NCBI GenBank assembly: GCA_029204225.1
Contig: CM055111.1
Span: forward strand, 17,409,019 to 17,473,018
Direction of reading: 5' to 3'
Source of the DNA: Diphasiastrum complanatum
Taxonomy: Eukaryota; Streptophyta; Lycopodiopsida; Lycopodiales; Lycopodiaceae
DNA length: 64,000 nucleotides
Shown: piece by piece, positions 11,361-21,939 of the stretch
Numbering within the stretch: the first letter of the stretch is position 1
Layout: every line of letters starts with the position of its first letter
Made by a program: the position numbers and the translations under genes
The notes under the pieces: generated by a model
Database searches by the model: none
What the model was told of the DNA's origin: nothing
The model's input: the letters and a program-made list of their open reading frames with translations, nothing else

Positions 11361-11790
11361 AGGTGAGACCAGCTGAGTGATCAATCCAATAAGGACACAG
11401 ATAGAGAGACATAAGTAAGTATTCGCTAGTAAGTGTTATTGTTTTTGTTTTTGTTCGTAAGACACAAAGTTTCTCTTGCAGTAATGTGTTGTGCAGTATG
11501 CCAAACAACGCTCAATGGATCCATGTAATCAAACAAATGTTTTCGTGCCTCTTGTCTATTATGCATAATCTTTGAATGTGTTATGCTTTCTCACTATTCT
11601 TACAAGATTAGCTATTATTTGTTTTTTTGCACAAAGGCTCCTTGTAATTAAATCAGTAGTAGATCAGCAGTATTTGTCTATAGCTTGGAAGAGGATAGAT
11701 CTTAATAAGAATCAGTAGCTTCAATTAAGAGTTTGACTCTATCTAGGCACATCAGGAATCTGTCAAAGAACAACATATTCCAAATAGCAG
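11180..11790 (-). repeat. Probable 3' LTR region of the adjacent copia fragment
   Basis: This follows the end of RNase H on the minus strand and has no gene. It overlaps the repeat shared with 51200-51780. I could not fix TG/CA ends or a polypurine tract, so the assignment rests on position only. Confidence 0.3.
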
Positions 11791-11814
11791 GATCACATGA
11801 AGCTCATCAAACCC

Positions 11815-13005
11815 TTAATCTGAATCCTTGAATACCCTGACCATCAAACTTAGTAGTTCTATATAGAATCTTCTGTGTGCTTCCAAACTTAATGCTTTCG
11901 TAAAAATATCTGTTGTCATATCTTGCATTCTACAGTATTGCAATCTGATCTCTTTGTGGAGAACTTTGCTTCTGACGAAATGATACCTCAGTTCAATGTG
12001 CTTACTCCTAGAATGAAATCTAGAGTTGGCTGATAAAGCAATGGCAATTTGATTATCACAAAATAATGTCATCAGAGCATATTGATTCAAACCGATATCT
12101 GAGAGTAAGTTCCTCAACCAAATTGCTTCCTTTGTAGCTTAAGAGGCTACGTTATACTCTGATTCAGTGGAAGATAGAGCTATTGAAGATTGCTTGCGAC
12201 TGTTTTAGGAAACTGGACCATTGTTGAGGAAGAATGTAAATTTGGAAGTGGATTTATGAGTGTCTACATCTCCTGCCCAACTTGCATCTGTGTAACCACT
12301 GAGTAAATTGAGTTTGTCATTGCCAACTGCTCCATAACAAATGAAAAAGTCCATAGTCGCTCAAAGATATCTCGTGACTCTGATAAGAGCCTTCCAATGT
12401 GTTACACCGGGATTAGTCATAAATTGACTGAGAGAGCTGACTGCAAAAGCTATGTCTGGCCTGGTACAGATCATGGCGTACATAAGAGATCCTATAATAG
12501 AATGGTAAGGATACTCACGCATCTGCTGCTTCTCATGAATTGGTTGGGGACATTGGTCCTTTGACAATTTAAGTCCTGGTTCCATTGGTGAGAGAGCTAA
12601 CTTGCAATTCATCAGATTATATCTGACTAACATGTTGTAGATGTACCTCTATTGTGTAATGTAGACCAACTTCTGTTTTCTATCTCTGTGGATTTGTATA
12701 CCAAGGCAAAAATGAGCTTCACCCAAATCGGTCATGTCGAATTCAGAAGATAGCATTGTCCTGGCCTCTTTTATCAAATCGGTACTGTTGCTGAAAAGCA
12801 ATGTATCATCCACGTACAAAGTGATAATGATAAAAGACTGTTGCACTGCTTTGAAGTAAACATTTGAATCTAAAGAGCTAGGTGTGTAGCCGTGATCAAT
12901 AAGAAAAGTATTGATCCTTTGAAACCATGCTCGAGCAGATTGCTTTAAGCCATAAAGTGTCTTATGGAATTTACACACACGATTGTGTTTACCCTCAGAT
13001 GTTGT
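11815..13005 (-). pseudogene. Copia reverse transcriptase / RNase H fragment
   Basis: Read on the minus strand, 12978-12649 is the palm and thumb of copia RT: KTLYGLKQSARAWF, then the catalytic YVDDTLLFS, then DLGEAHFCLGI. Next, 12633-12361 reads SIIGSLMYAMICTRPDIAFA, the conserved RT/RNase H junction. The piece 12330-11815 is RNase H, with KQSSIALSSTESEYN, KHIELRYHFVR and TDIFTKAL. Frames break between blocks and stops occur near 12142 and 12207. Gag, protease and integrase are missing, and upstream at 13.0-14.2 kb lies LTR-like DNA of another family. It belongs to the same RT subgroup as the fragment at 1-1490. Confidence 0.92.
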
Positions 13006-13429
13006 GAAGATAGGTCGAACTCGAAAAGAAATGAATGAAAATAATTTGAGTGTTTAAAAAAAAAAATTTCGTGCATAGTGGAATAAACTATCTTCCTCTT
13101 TCACAATGCATGACTATGCCTATCAATTTGAAACAAAAAAATAGTGATAGAAATCATGTTTGATCTTATAGTAACTAACGTTGAAATCATCAATACTATA
13201 GTGATTACGTAGCCAAACAATTAAGCATTGAATTATCAAACAAATAATTTGTCGCGAAACGATAGAAAAATAATCAGTCACAAATCACAAGACAAATAAT
13301 TAGTCACGAAGAACTACAGAAACGCATACATTCTGAGACGAAGTTGAACGCAATAAAAGATAGTATTGATTCTGTATGAAAACGAAAAAGATGTAAATGA
13401 GTACAATAAGTTGCAAATCGAAAGTCGCG

Positions 13430-14175
13430 TACTCTATGTTATCTCTGAGCGACTAAAATGAAAGTTTGAATTAAGCGCAATGCTGATAAGTAGTAGTGCA
13501 ATAGCAATCTCTAAAACAACTCTAAGAAGTGAGCTAGAATACTCATGAGTGTTCAAGCTCGCACGCTTGAGAGAGAGAGAGAGAGCCAGCTATTCAAAAT
13601 GCTTCTTTTGATTGATAATGAAAACTGTATGAATATGAACAGCTATTTATACTAAGAAATTAGGTCATCAATTGTGATCGTCATTTTGCTGGTATCAGTT
13701 GGCATCCATCCGGTTCCTTGTCATTGATTGTTGATAAGTGGTGAAAATTGGCCATAAATAGTCTGTCTACATAAATGAACCAAATTGCCACTTCTGCAGA
13801 AATGAACTAAAACAACCACTCGCGACACTGTCGCAAAAAGATGATAGTGTCGGGATTTTGCAAAAAACCTGACAGTGTCACCTTTTAAATCTGATTTAGG
13901 GTTGCCTCACACATTGCCAGAGTCCTTTTCTTAACATTTGAGGCTCTTTGGAAAAAGCAAAAAATGTGACTACATATTTACTCGCAATTCCCGACAGGCG
14001 AAAAATGCGAAAAAGGCGACACTATTGTCAAACTCCGTGTATTTCTGCAGACTGTGTAAAAACACTTGTAAATCTGCAGACTGTGTAAAAACACGGAAAA
14101 ATCTACAAAAGTGGATAGACAATGGATGAAGATTAAAACCGATTAGTCGATTAGTAAGAAGGAGAATAATCCAGC
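13430..14175 (-). repeat. LTR of family F (TATA box at 13644-13651)
   Basis: On the minus strand it starts TGCTGGATTATTCTCC and carries TTAGTATAAATAGCTGTTCA, a clear TATA box. Both landmarks recur at 19927-20325 on the plus strand, and the start recurs at about 25870-26020. Upstream of the TATA box are two copies of CTGCAGACTGTGTAAAAACAC (14045-14065, 14076-14096) and several GCGACACTGTCGC-type repeats. The U5 end is not clear; related sequence may run to about 13010. Confidence 0.6.
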
Positions 14176-14850
14176 ACTTTGCTTGCCCTTGTCTTGGTAT
14201 GTGAGCCTTATTGGCTCCATTGTTACCCTTGATGACCTTCTTGGAGTGATTGCTTGGCTATTGCTCCTCTTCAAGATCACAATTGTCTTGATCCTCAGCA
14301 CCTCCCTCTTGATAGCTTATTTGATTGAGCAGTCAACAAGCTTATGCATCTTATTCTCATCAAATATGACATTTCTAGAAACCACAAACTTGTTGGAAGA
14401 TGGAATGTATACCTTGTATCCCTTGCTTGCATTGCCATACCTGGAGCATGATCCCCTTGATTGATGATGGATCCTCCTTTGTCCTTGTCTCCAAAGGTGT
14501 ATGCACATAGAAAATATCCAAACACCCATTGAGTCCTTGAGGTTTAGCTTCTTCCCATATAAGACATCAAATGGTGTTTTGCCTTCAATAGAGCTACATG
14601 GAACTCTATTCATCAATTAGTTAGCACAAGTGAGGGCTTCTCCCCAAAAAGACTTTGCTAAACATACATCAAGCCTTAAAGATTTAGAACATTCACACAA
14701 TGTCCTATTTCTCCTCTAGGCTACCCCATTTTGTTGAGGGGTATAGGGACAAGAAAACTCCTTTCAATTGAATCTCATGGAGCCATACTCCACTTTTGTC
14801 CGACTCAAAATAGCTAAGCAATTGGGATGGATGTATGTTGTACTATGAAT
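14176..14850 (-). pseudogene. Copia integrase C-terminal fragment
   Basis: On the minus strand the frames read PYTPQQNGVA followed by a stop and RRNRTL, then SFWGEALTCAN, GKTPFDVLYGKK, GYKVYIPSSNKFVVSRNVIF and a linker ending RLTYQDKGKQSA. These are the end of the catalytic core (where Glu is expected after NGVA) and the integrase tail. At least two frameshifts and two stops are present. It abuts the start of the family F LTR, which looks inserted into it. Confidence 0.85.
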
Positions 14851-14854
14851 ACTG

Positions 14855-15335
14855 GTGTCACAAGCTAGTTATCCATGTGGTAACTTTTGTGCCACCTCTA
14901 GCTCCAAATTCAATTGGACTAAAAGATCGATAAATCATTCTTTTATAGTTTGTATTCATACTAAAAATCAAAATCAAATCAACTTTTACCCCTTTGTTCT
15001 AAGAGACTATTGTTATTGTTTAGCTCATCTTAGTACACCTAGGCTACCACTTATTTTACACCTCTCAATTCATTTCACAAAGTAGGCACTTGAACTGGGT
15101 CGTCTTTCACTTGAATAGATGCTTGAATAGGTGCCTTAGCCAATAAAATATTCAAATAAGTACACTGGTTGAGGATTTGTATCTATTTTTGCAGAGACCC
15201 TTTTTTCCTTTTGGATACTACTATCTATGCATGTAACTCCATGCATCTAACACGATATGTCAAGAATACACTACTCTCTAAAGACTAAGAGCGCATCATC
15301 AACATACAATACCTAGTGTTCCTCTCTAGACCAGC
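14855..15335. other. AT-rich spacer, nothing recognised
   Basis: Only short frames without motifs are present. It leads into the tandem array. Confidence 0.5.
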
Positions 15336-15339
15336 AATA

Positions 15340-16660
15340 TGAACTCAAATTTGGCCTTTTTCATTTGAAGTTGTATATTGAGTGATCAAATCAAAGGAGT
15401 CTTTGCTTTAGAACCTTAAAACAAGTCGAGTTCACTCCATTTTCTATGCAACTCACCCCTATTGAATTTGATGTATGTTCATTTGAGATAGCTCAATTTT
15501 GTCCCTTATCATTTGAGATTGCTCATTGAGTGCTTAAATTAGAAGAATCTTGAGACTAGGACATTCAGGTAGCTCAAATTTGATGTCTATTGTTTGAGAG
15601 CTCAAGTTTGATGTCTGACATGCAATTTTGGTCATTATCAGCCAACAATGTGGCTCATTGAGTGAGCAAAATTGGTCAATATCAAGTTGGTACATTTAGG
15701 TTGATTGAGTTCTACTTCCTATCAATGAAATTGACCCATATCACAAGAGATAGCTCAAATGTAATCTCCATCAATCGAGATAGCTCAATTTTGGTTGTTA
15801 TAAGCTGAGGTTCTTCATAGAGTGATTGAATTCATAAAATCTCAGGCTTACAAAATGGGAGAACTGATATTTAATGCCTGTTATTTGGGATAGCTTAATT
15901 TTGATGTCTAACATGCAATTTGGTTTTTATGACTTGACGTAATTCATCAAAAACTCAATCATTTTCAAGTTTAGGATGATTAGATTGCTTGAATTTGATT
16001 CCTCGTCATGGAATTGGCCCCTACCACTCAAGATAGCTCAAATTTGATGTCTATCAATCAAGATCGCTCGATTTTTGGATTGCTAGATTGCTTGAGTTTG
16101 TCTAGATTGCTTGAGTTCGACTCCTTATCAATGGAATTGACCCATATCACAAGACATAGGTCAAATTTTAGATGATTTAGTCGCGATAGCTCAATTTTGG
16201 CTATTATGTCCCATGTCACTCGATCAAGTTTAAGCTTAGAACAATTGGATTGCTTTAGTTTGATTCCTTATGGATGGATATGGCCCCTATCACTCGAAAT
16301 AGTTCAACTTTGAGGTGTGTCAATCAAGATGGCTCAGTTTTGGCCTTTATCATTAGAAGTTGCTTCTAAAGTGATCAAATTCATTGAATCTCAAGCTTAC
16401 AAAATTTAGATAGCTCAAATTTGATGCTAATCGCCCAAGCTGGCTCAAAGATCATGCCTAACATGTGGTTTTGGTCCTAATCACTCAACATAGTTCATTG
16501 ATTGTGTTCAAACGCGATCCATCTCAAGTTGACACTTACATCACTTGAGTTTGGTCTAGCCGTACTAATGGATTTGCCCCTACACTTGTGATGCTCAAAT
16601 TTCATTTTTATCTCTCGAGGTAATTCGAATTTGATTCCTATGAATGAGAAAGCATCACAA
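15340..16660. repeat. Degenerate tandem array, about 300-bp period
   Basis: A composite unit recurs about five times. Its landmarks are TTTTGGCC/TTATCATT, a GAGTGATCAAATTCA-type segment, GATAGCTCAAATTTGATG, AACATGCAATTTTGGT, GGATTGCTTGAGTTTGATTCC and ATGGAATTGACCCATATCAC. Units start near 15350, 15490, 15797, 16080 (shortened), 16200 (shortened) and 16345, and full-length spacings are about 285-307 bp. Within each unit an about 40-bp motif based on GATAGCTCAATTTTGG is itself repeated. It is noncoding on both strands and resembles an old, mutated satellite. Confidence 0.75.
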
Positions 16661-16702
16661 GTACCGCCCCTATCTCTCTCTCTCTCCCTCATGCATGTGC
16701 GA

Positions 16703-16885
16703 ATGCTCGAAAAAAACTGTACAATATAGGCATGAAACCAACACTATTTCTCAAAAACCAGTATGATAAAATTTCGACAACTTTGTTAGATTAGCATAGG
16801 AACCCTGTTATGAGTAATAGTCTTAAAATAATCGAGAATCTTTATAATTGGAGTCCTTTTGGAGGATAATTCAAAAAAGAGTTTG
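16703..16885. mobile_element. MITE-like element related to 2380-2557
   Basis: It begins ATGCTCGAAAAAAAC and ends GAGTTTGCCAGCACC, so its ends are imperfect inverted repeats. It shares internal blocks with the MITE at 2380 (TTTCTCAAAAACC, TATGAGTAAT, GAGGATAATTCAAA). No 8-bp duplication is visible. It interrupts the 3' part of the reading frame that starts at 17123 on the minus strand. Confidence 0.5.
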
Positions 16886-17123
16886 CCAGCACCGGCTCAA
16901 GCTCTCTCTCACCCTTCCATGGTGCAAACGGGGTACCTGCATTGGGGTACCTGAAGGCTAAGGGGTGAAAATCACTAAAACCACCTGCGTGAGGTGGATG
17001 GCATGGGTCACATCGATGGACGGATGACATGAGGTGTTGCACGGGCGCACCAGTTGCAAGTGGGCAAGAGGTGGATGCTTCACCAGGTAACTGAAGATTT
17101 TCATTGGTTGCCATTTTGGCCAT
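16842..17123 (-). CDS. Hypothetical reading frame with TATA promoter, 3' end replaced by MITE
   Basis: The frame opens MAKMATNENLQLPGEAST, is richer in G+C than its surroundings, and runs about 75 codons before entering the MITE-like repeat, which supplies the last codons and the stop. A TATAAAAG box stands 31-38 bp upstream of the first ATG. That spacing would leave almost no leader, so the second Met (codon 4) or a later one may be used. The protein matches no family I know. It may be a first exon whose downstream part was displaced by the insertion, or a chance frame. Confidence 0.3.
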   Translation of the reverse strand: MAKMATNENLQLPGEASTSCPLATGAPVQHLMSSVHRCDPCHPPHAGGFSDFHPLAFRYPNAGTPFAPWKGERELEPVLANSFLNYPPKGLQL

Positions 17124-17153
17124 TGAGAAGAGAAAGAGATTGAAATTTTGGGG

Positions 17154-17161
17154 CTTTTATA
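17154..17161 (-). promoter_or_regulatory. TATA box
   Basis: Minus-strand GCTATAAAAGCCCC is a strong plant-type TATA element upstream of the frame at 17123. It is followed by a pyrimidine-rich initiator-like stretch. Confidence 0.45.
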
Positions 17162-17749
17162 GCTAACGATCCTTGAATTGGGTCTTGATTTTGGGGATTT
17201 TGGAGCTCTTCGGGCCATACTTTCCCACGCTATTCCTCTCCTCTACTCGCCCTTCTCTCCTATTGTTGCGCTCATCCACCATCGCATGCTGATCTTGGTG
17301 ATCTCCACCATCGCGGGTACGTTCTCTCTCTCATATGTTTTCAGGGCGGATATGGTGAAAAAAGCAAACGGGATCTACTTTCCTGAAGAAGTAATTTTTT
17401 TTCATTTCTTTTTATGGAGTGAAAATGTTATTGCATCTAGATGCTGCAGCCATCAGATTTTGTGAAGCGCTTAAAGCTTCTTGTTGAATCCTGATCATAG
17501 CTTTTTGACAACTGCTCACCATGTTAGGCGAAAGTAGATTATTCAATATAACGTATATATTTTTTTGATGCAATAGCTAACATTCAGGGATCTCCATTTG
17601 TTGTAATCTGAATATGGCCACTTACAAACTGTGAGATTTCCATGAAATTTATTTGCATGTGGTTTTGAGTTATCACAAAATTAAGGCTGATAGTGATAAG
17701 TATAGTATCTTAGTATCACAACTTGTATAAGTAGTATCTAAAGACTTCT

Positions 17750-18260
17750 TGAAGATCTTGCAAGAGATTTTGGATTGGCAAAGGACCTCATGGAAGATGA
17801 TCTAGCTTCTTCTGTAAGTTAAGGAACATCTGACCATTTAGATATGCATAATATCTTGTGATAGTTTAAGGTATTGCTAACTTTGTTGAACCATGCTTTT
17901 CCACCAATTTTTGAATTATTAATCCAGTCGGATGAGTGCCTGTTACTGTAGATTTGGCTCTTTCTTAAGTCTACTAAGCTATATCTTCAAAACATAAAAC
18001 TGTTTGCCTTTGTACATGTTTTATAACATGTATAAAAAATTAATACATCAACAGTAATGCTATTCAGAGTTTCATCATATGATGCTCGTGTTGTCTACTA
18101 GATCTCACTCATTCATACGTGTTTTTGCAGATATTTTCCTAGTTCCACACTGCTGTGCAATCACAAGGCACAACCTTTATGTTTTGCACTGGTTCAGGAA
18201 GAAGCTTATCTCGAGAAAACGGGAAATAACCTTTGTTATATTAGAGACCCCAATCTCAAA
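17750..18260 (+). pseudogene. Possible receptor-like kinase remnants
   Basis: At about 17755-17815 the plus strand reads LARDFGLAKDLMEDDLASS up to a GTAAGT donor. DFGLAK is the activation-loop start of plant receptor-like kinases. About 330 bases on, after TTTTTGCAG (18130), one frame reads ALVQEEAYLEKTGNNL and RDPNLKSF, resembling the segment before the C-lobe end of such kinases. Catalytic-loop and glycine-loop motifs are absent. This is two short exons of a broken gene at most. Confidence 0.35.
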
Positions 18261-18452
18261 AGCTTTGTGTGATTTGCTCTTGCTTTTTTTTTCTTATTGG
18301 AGTAAGAGTATACCATTTCTAACATGAATATGAGATACTTGCTAAGAGCCCTGAACAGAGAATCCATTGCCTTCGGATAGATTGCTTTTAAGCAATTCTG
18401 TCAGTTACTAAAGATTAATCAGTTTTCTAGGCTTGATTTGCAGTTTGGCATG

Positions 18453-19700
18453 TTAACTATGTAGGAAGATATTAGAATTGCACTGGTGCAATTCTTTTGC
18501 AAAAATAGAAAAGACTTCTTGTCTCAAATAAAAAATATCTTCTATATCATGAAAAGATATATAACTATTATTGTTTATAGTATATAGAAGAAGATCTAAT
18601 ATAGGTTTTTTAGGAATATGAGATAACATCGGTTCCGACAAAATGATTGAGCGAGAAGTTGTCTGCTCAAATTTTGAAGCCATTGTGACATTGCGGCTTC
18701 AGCTCCAATACTATATCAACATTTGTTTCATCTACAACCATTGGAATAGATACATTAGTTGTAGTCAAAGGAATTTAAGATAAACCTTTAGACTCATCTT
18801 CTGTCACCTCAACAGAAATATAAAATATGAAAGCCATGCCTTTTATAAGAAGATGACATTTTTTATCATGTATATCATAGTGAATGTACATTTTATCGTG
18901 TATATCACAGGGACATTTTTTATCGGGTATATCACAGTGAATATATCTCTTGAAGCTTTCATGTACATTTGAGAATTTCCTATCGTGTCTTTGCTTATAA
19001 GAAGGATAAGCATGTACTAAGTCACGAAAATGTACAAAACTACAGTTGTCTATATCTATAAGTAGAGTAGTAATAATATGACTAAGTCTACCAAGAAGAT
19101 CAGCAAGCTAAAAACGATTCTCATAAAAAACTTATCTATATCAAATGGTGCATAGAAAAGTACAAATAAAAAATCAAGAGATCATGCACTTTCGACAAGA
19201 GCCAATTAAAATTATTGTGGAAAATTATATTCTTGTTACTATTGCACATATCCGCCGAGGGTTCTTGATTAAGAAGAACTGGATGTGGAGATTATAGACC
19301 AAAAAGTTGGTATTCAGACGGAGCAAAAGAAAGATGAGATACAAGAAGAAAAATAGAATGGTCACCCTTCATGGGGATGAACTGAAATGTATTTCAAATG
19401 TACAGAAAAATTTATACAAATATACTGAGTTAAAATTATGATCTTTTATGCATCCTCAATTTCGATTGTTGTTGTTTTGCATTTCATGTGCTCTTCTTGC
19501 CTTGTCCTTATCTACACACACAAAATTAAAATCATTGTAACATTCAATATCTTGAAACAATAACAAATCAAAATTTAAAATTTGCATATTGAATAACATA
19601 CCTTAACACCGCTCAACAAAAATTGATAGTATCAAAGAAGATCAAACTGGAACATGTCAAGTTCTAATCGAATGACTCCAATCTTCCTCCACCTTGATTA
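18453..19700. other. AT-rich block, unidentified
   Basis: A minus-strand frame at 18683-18453 reads LRQEVFSIFAKELHQ and looks coding in texture, but I cannot place it; nearby frames have stops. The part 18840-18960 repeats TTTATCRTGTATATCACAG three times. The rest has no recognised feature. Confidence 0.3.
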
Positions 19701-19702
19701 CT

Positions 19703-19926
19703 ATTATGTCCATATCCAGTATGAGGAATTCGGAATAATTATTGACATGGATAGTCGGTCACTCCAGTGCATGTGGCTATTAGTTATGCCTCGTCATTTT
19801 GGGCTTGACCAGTAAAGTAATTTATAATCATATGTGGGCCCAGACCTATAATTGTACATGGGAGCACTTGCATGGTGTTTGATTGCTATAATGCAAGAAT
19901 AGGAGGGCAATTGCTATTCCAGGTTG
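19703..19926 (+). repeat. Gypsy-family LTR (G), 5' part
   Basis: It begins TATTATGTCCATATCCAGTA and matches the reverse complements of 23330-23110 and 50271-50050 block by block (for example GGTCACTCCAG, TGTGGCTATTAGTTATGC and GACCTATAATTG). It stops exactly where the family F LTR starts, which suggests F inserted into it. Confidence 0.75.
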
Positions 19927-20325
19927 CATGGGGTGTTGAATTATTCTCCTACTAATCGACTTCTTAATCTTCGTCCAATTTTTATCCAGACCTATAGTTT
20001 TCTTCATGTTTTTACAAAGTCTACATAATTACTCAAAAATGGCTCACAGGTGGCTCCAACATTTAGTGTCATCATCAACAAATTTTGTGTCATTTGATTG
20101 GCAGTCAACGACAAATTTCGTGTCGGTTGAAAGACAATTTATTGTTCAATTTGTTTTAAAGCTACAGACTTGCCCTAATTTTATAGCAAGTAAATTTCCA
20201 GGAAGATCCAGATGGATGCCAGCTCACTATGGCCCACTAGCCATTATGATCTACGACCTAATCAGTTGTCCTACTATTGGATGTTGCTGCATTTGCTTAG
20301 TATAAATAGTTGCTCATATTTAAGT
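19927..20325 (+). repeat. Family F LTR with TATA box, truncated
   Basis: It begins TGTTGAATTATTCTCCTACT and contains CTTAGTATAAATAGTTGCTC (TATA box 20301-20308), both shared with 13430-14175 in the opposite orientation. It passes abruptly into gag sequence of another copia family at about 20328, so the R-U5 part is lost. Confidence 0.65.
20301..20308 (+). promoter_or_regulatory. LTR TATA box
   Basis: TATAAATA in the same context as the copy at 13644-13651 (minus strand), which marks it as the family F promoter. Confidence 0.55.
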
Positions 20326-20327
20326 CG

Positions 20328-21098
20328 AAGATAGTGAGCATCTTGATCACAAGGATGCTTCTGACCAAGCTCTCTACAACAACAAGGAGAAGACGAAGAA
20401 GTAGTTCAAGTCTAAGAGGGAGTCATACCGAAAGCATCATTGAGACCAGCAAGCAGAAGAAGCCAACAGAGGCAAATGGAAAAACAAAGAGAAGCAAAAA
20501 TAGCAGAATGGCGACAAGAAGACATGCGTGAGATGCAAATGTGAAGGACATGCGTTGGCTAAATCCGAATGTCGAATGTATCGTGTTATTCTTGTGATGC
20601 ATGGTTCTAGATGCTTTCATATAGTGATGCTAGTTGGGCATCTCTCAAGGATGACTACAAAAGTTTCTCAGGAGGATGTACCATCGTAGCAGAAGCAGCA
20701 ATTCTCTGGGTCATCAAAAAGCAAACCATCGTGGCTCAATCATTTGGCAAAGCAGAATACATAACAACAACAAAGATGGCCAATGAAATCACTTGGCTCA
20801 AATAGTTCTTTGATGAACTAGGTGAAACGAGTAATGAACCTCTGATTTTGCAGATGAAAAAAATACAGCCGCAATACACCTGACAAAGGATCTCATGTTT
20901 CACTCAAGAAAGGAACACATTGAAATCAAGTACCACTTGATAAGGGATCTGATCAAAAAGAAGAAGCTGCAGACTACTTTCATTGGAACAAAGAAGGCAG
21001 TTGTTGACATCTTCACAAAGGCCTTAGACAAAGGTCTGTTCGAGAAACAGAGGAGAAGTCTTGGAGTCATCAAGCTATCATGCTTTGAGAAGAGCTGA
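20328..21098 (+). pseudogene. Internally deleted copia: gag zinc knuckle fused to RNase H
   Basis: Bases 20328-20580 correspond to the gag region of the element at 44505-49430, including a zinc knuckle of the type CVRCKCEGHALAKSEC. Sequence then jumps, within a few bases of 20600, to RNase H: SYSDASWASLKDD, KKQTIVAQSF, HIEIKYHLIRD and DIFTKALDKG. Protease, integrase and RT are missing. An amber codon at 20803 replaces the residue before FFDEL. A purine-rich run at about 21084-21104 precedes the LTR, so the 3' end of the element is normal. Confidence 0.85.
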
Positions 21099-21108
21099 AG
21101 AATCAAAA

Positions 21109-21930
21109 TGTTTCTATTACCAAATCTCTACTAGCTCTTGACTCCCAATCTGACGAAAAGACATGAAAAAAAATTGTTCGCAAACAACATGAACAACAGA
21201 AGAAAGTCAAATGACGCAAAAGGAAAATGTTCGCGACACAGTAGGAGAAGGTCAAATGACACAAAACGACACGAAACTCTTCGCGACACGAAACCTTCAC
21301 GTTCCAAAGGACCAAGAAGATCAAACAAGTACCATGAAGTATTAATCTCTGATATGATATGGTGACATCAACATAAGAGCATTAGGACATGCCTAATCCA
21401 CTGCTCTTGTAATCTAAGATTAGTTATAGATTGTTTAATCTATCTAGTCAAAAATGTTACTTTGAATATATGCAATTACTAGATGCATCAAATATACACA
21501 GACACAGATAGACAAAATATAGAATAGAAAAGTCCTCTAGTGAGCGAGACAATTTTGTAAGCAGGATCCACGGAGATCCAAGAAGCCCGCTAGTAAGCGA
21601 GACACCGTTCGTGGGAGACCATCGCTCATGCCACTGCGCTGTGTGGGTCTGTCACACAGTGCTTGAAACCAAGAGGATTAGTAGACAATGTTATAGCTAC
21701 TATGCACATATCATTCTGAATTTTGTCTGATCTCGATTGAATATTGTCTGCTATTGTTCGTGTATCTCATTCACTTGTTTTATCTATTGCACACATTGGT
21801 TCAATCTTGTTGAATGCTGAATTAATTTAGAACGTAGGTCAACAGTGTCTGTCTACATTCTGGAGGATTGCAAGAATGATATAGTAGGCAGTGATCAACA
21901 ATCATATTCGAACTCCATCCACATTGATTT
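21109..21930 (+). repeat. Copia LTR, family D (3' LTR of the preceding element)
   Basis: It starts TGTTTCTATTACCAAATCTC just after the polypurine run and matches the reverse complement of 49430-48600. Shared landmarks are the TCAAATGAC repeats, the CGAGACA..CACTGCG segment and ACATTCTGGAGGAT near 21855. The 3' end is diffuse at about 21930. It contains two GTCAA (W-box core) units at 21206 and 21251, in about 45-bp repeats. Confidence 0.75.
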
Positions 21931-21939
21931 CATTCCCGA

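Noticed and set aside
15340-16660. A CRISPR-like array
   Set aside because: Units are long, diverged and contiguous without unique spacers, and the genome is eukaryotic.
18453-18840. A plastid DNA insertion
   Set aside because: The AT-rich frame has an organellar feel, but I could not match it to any plastid gene.
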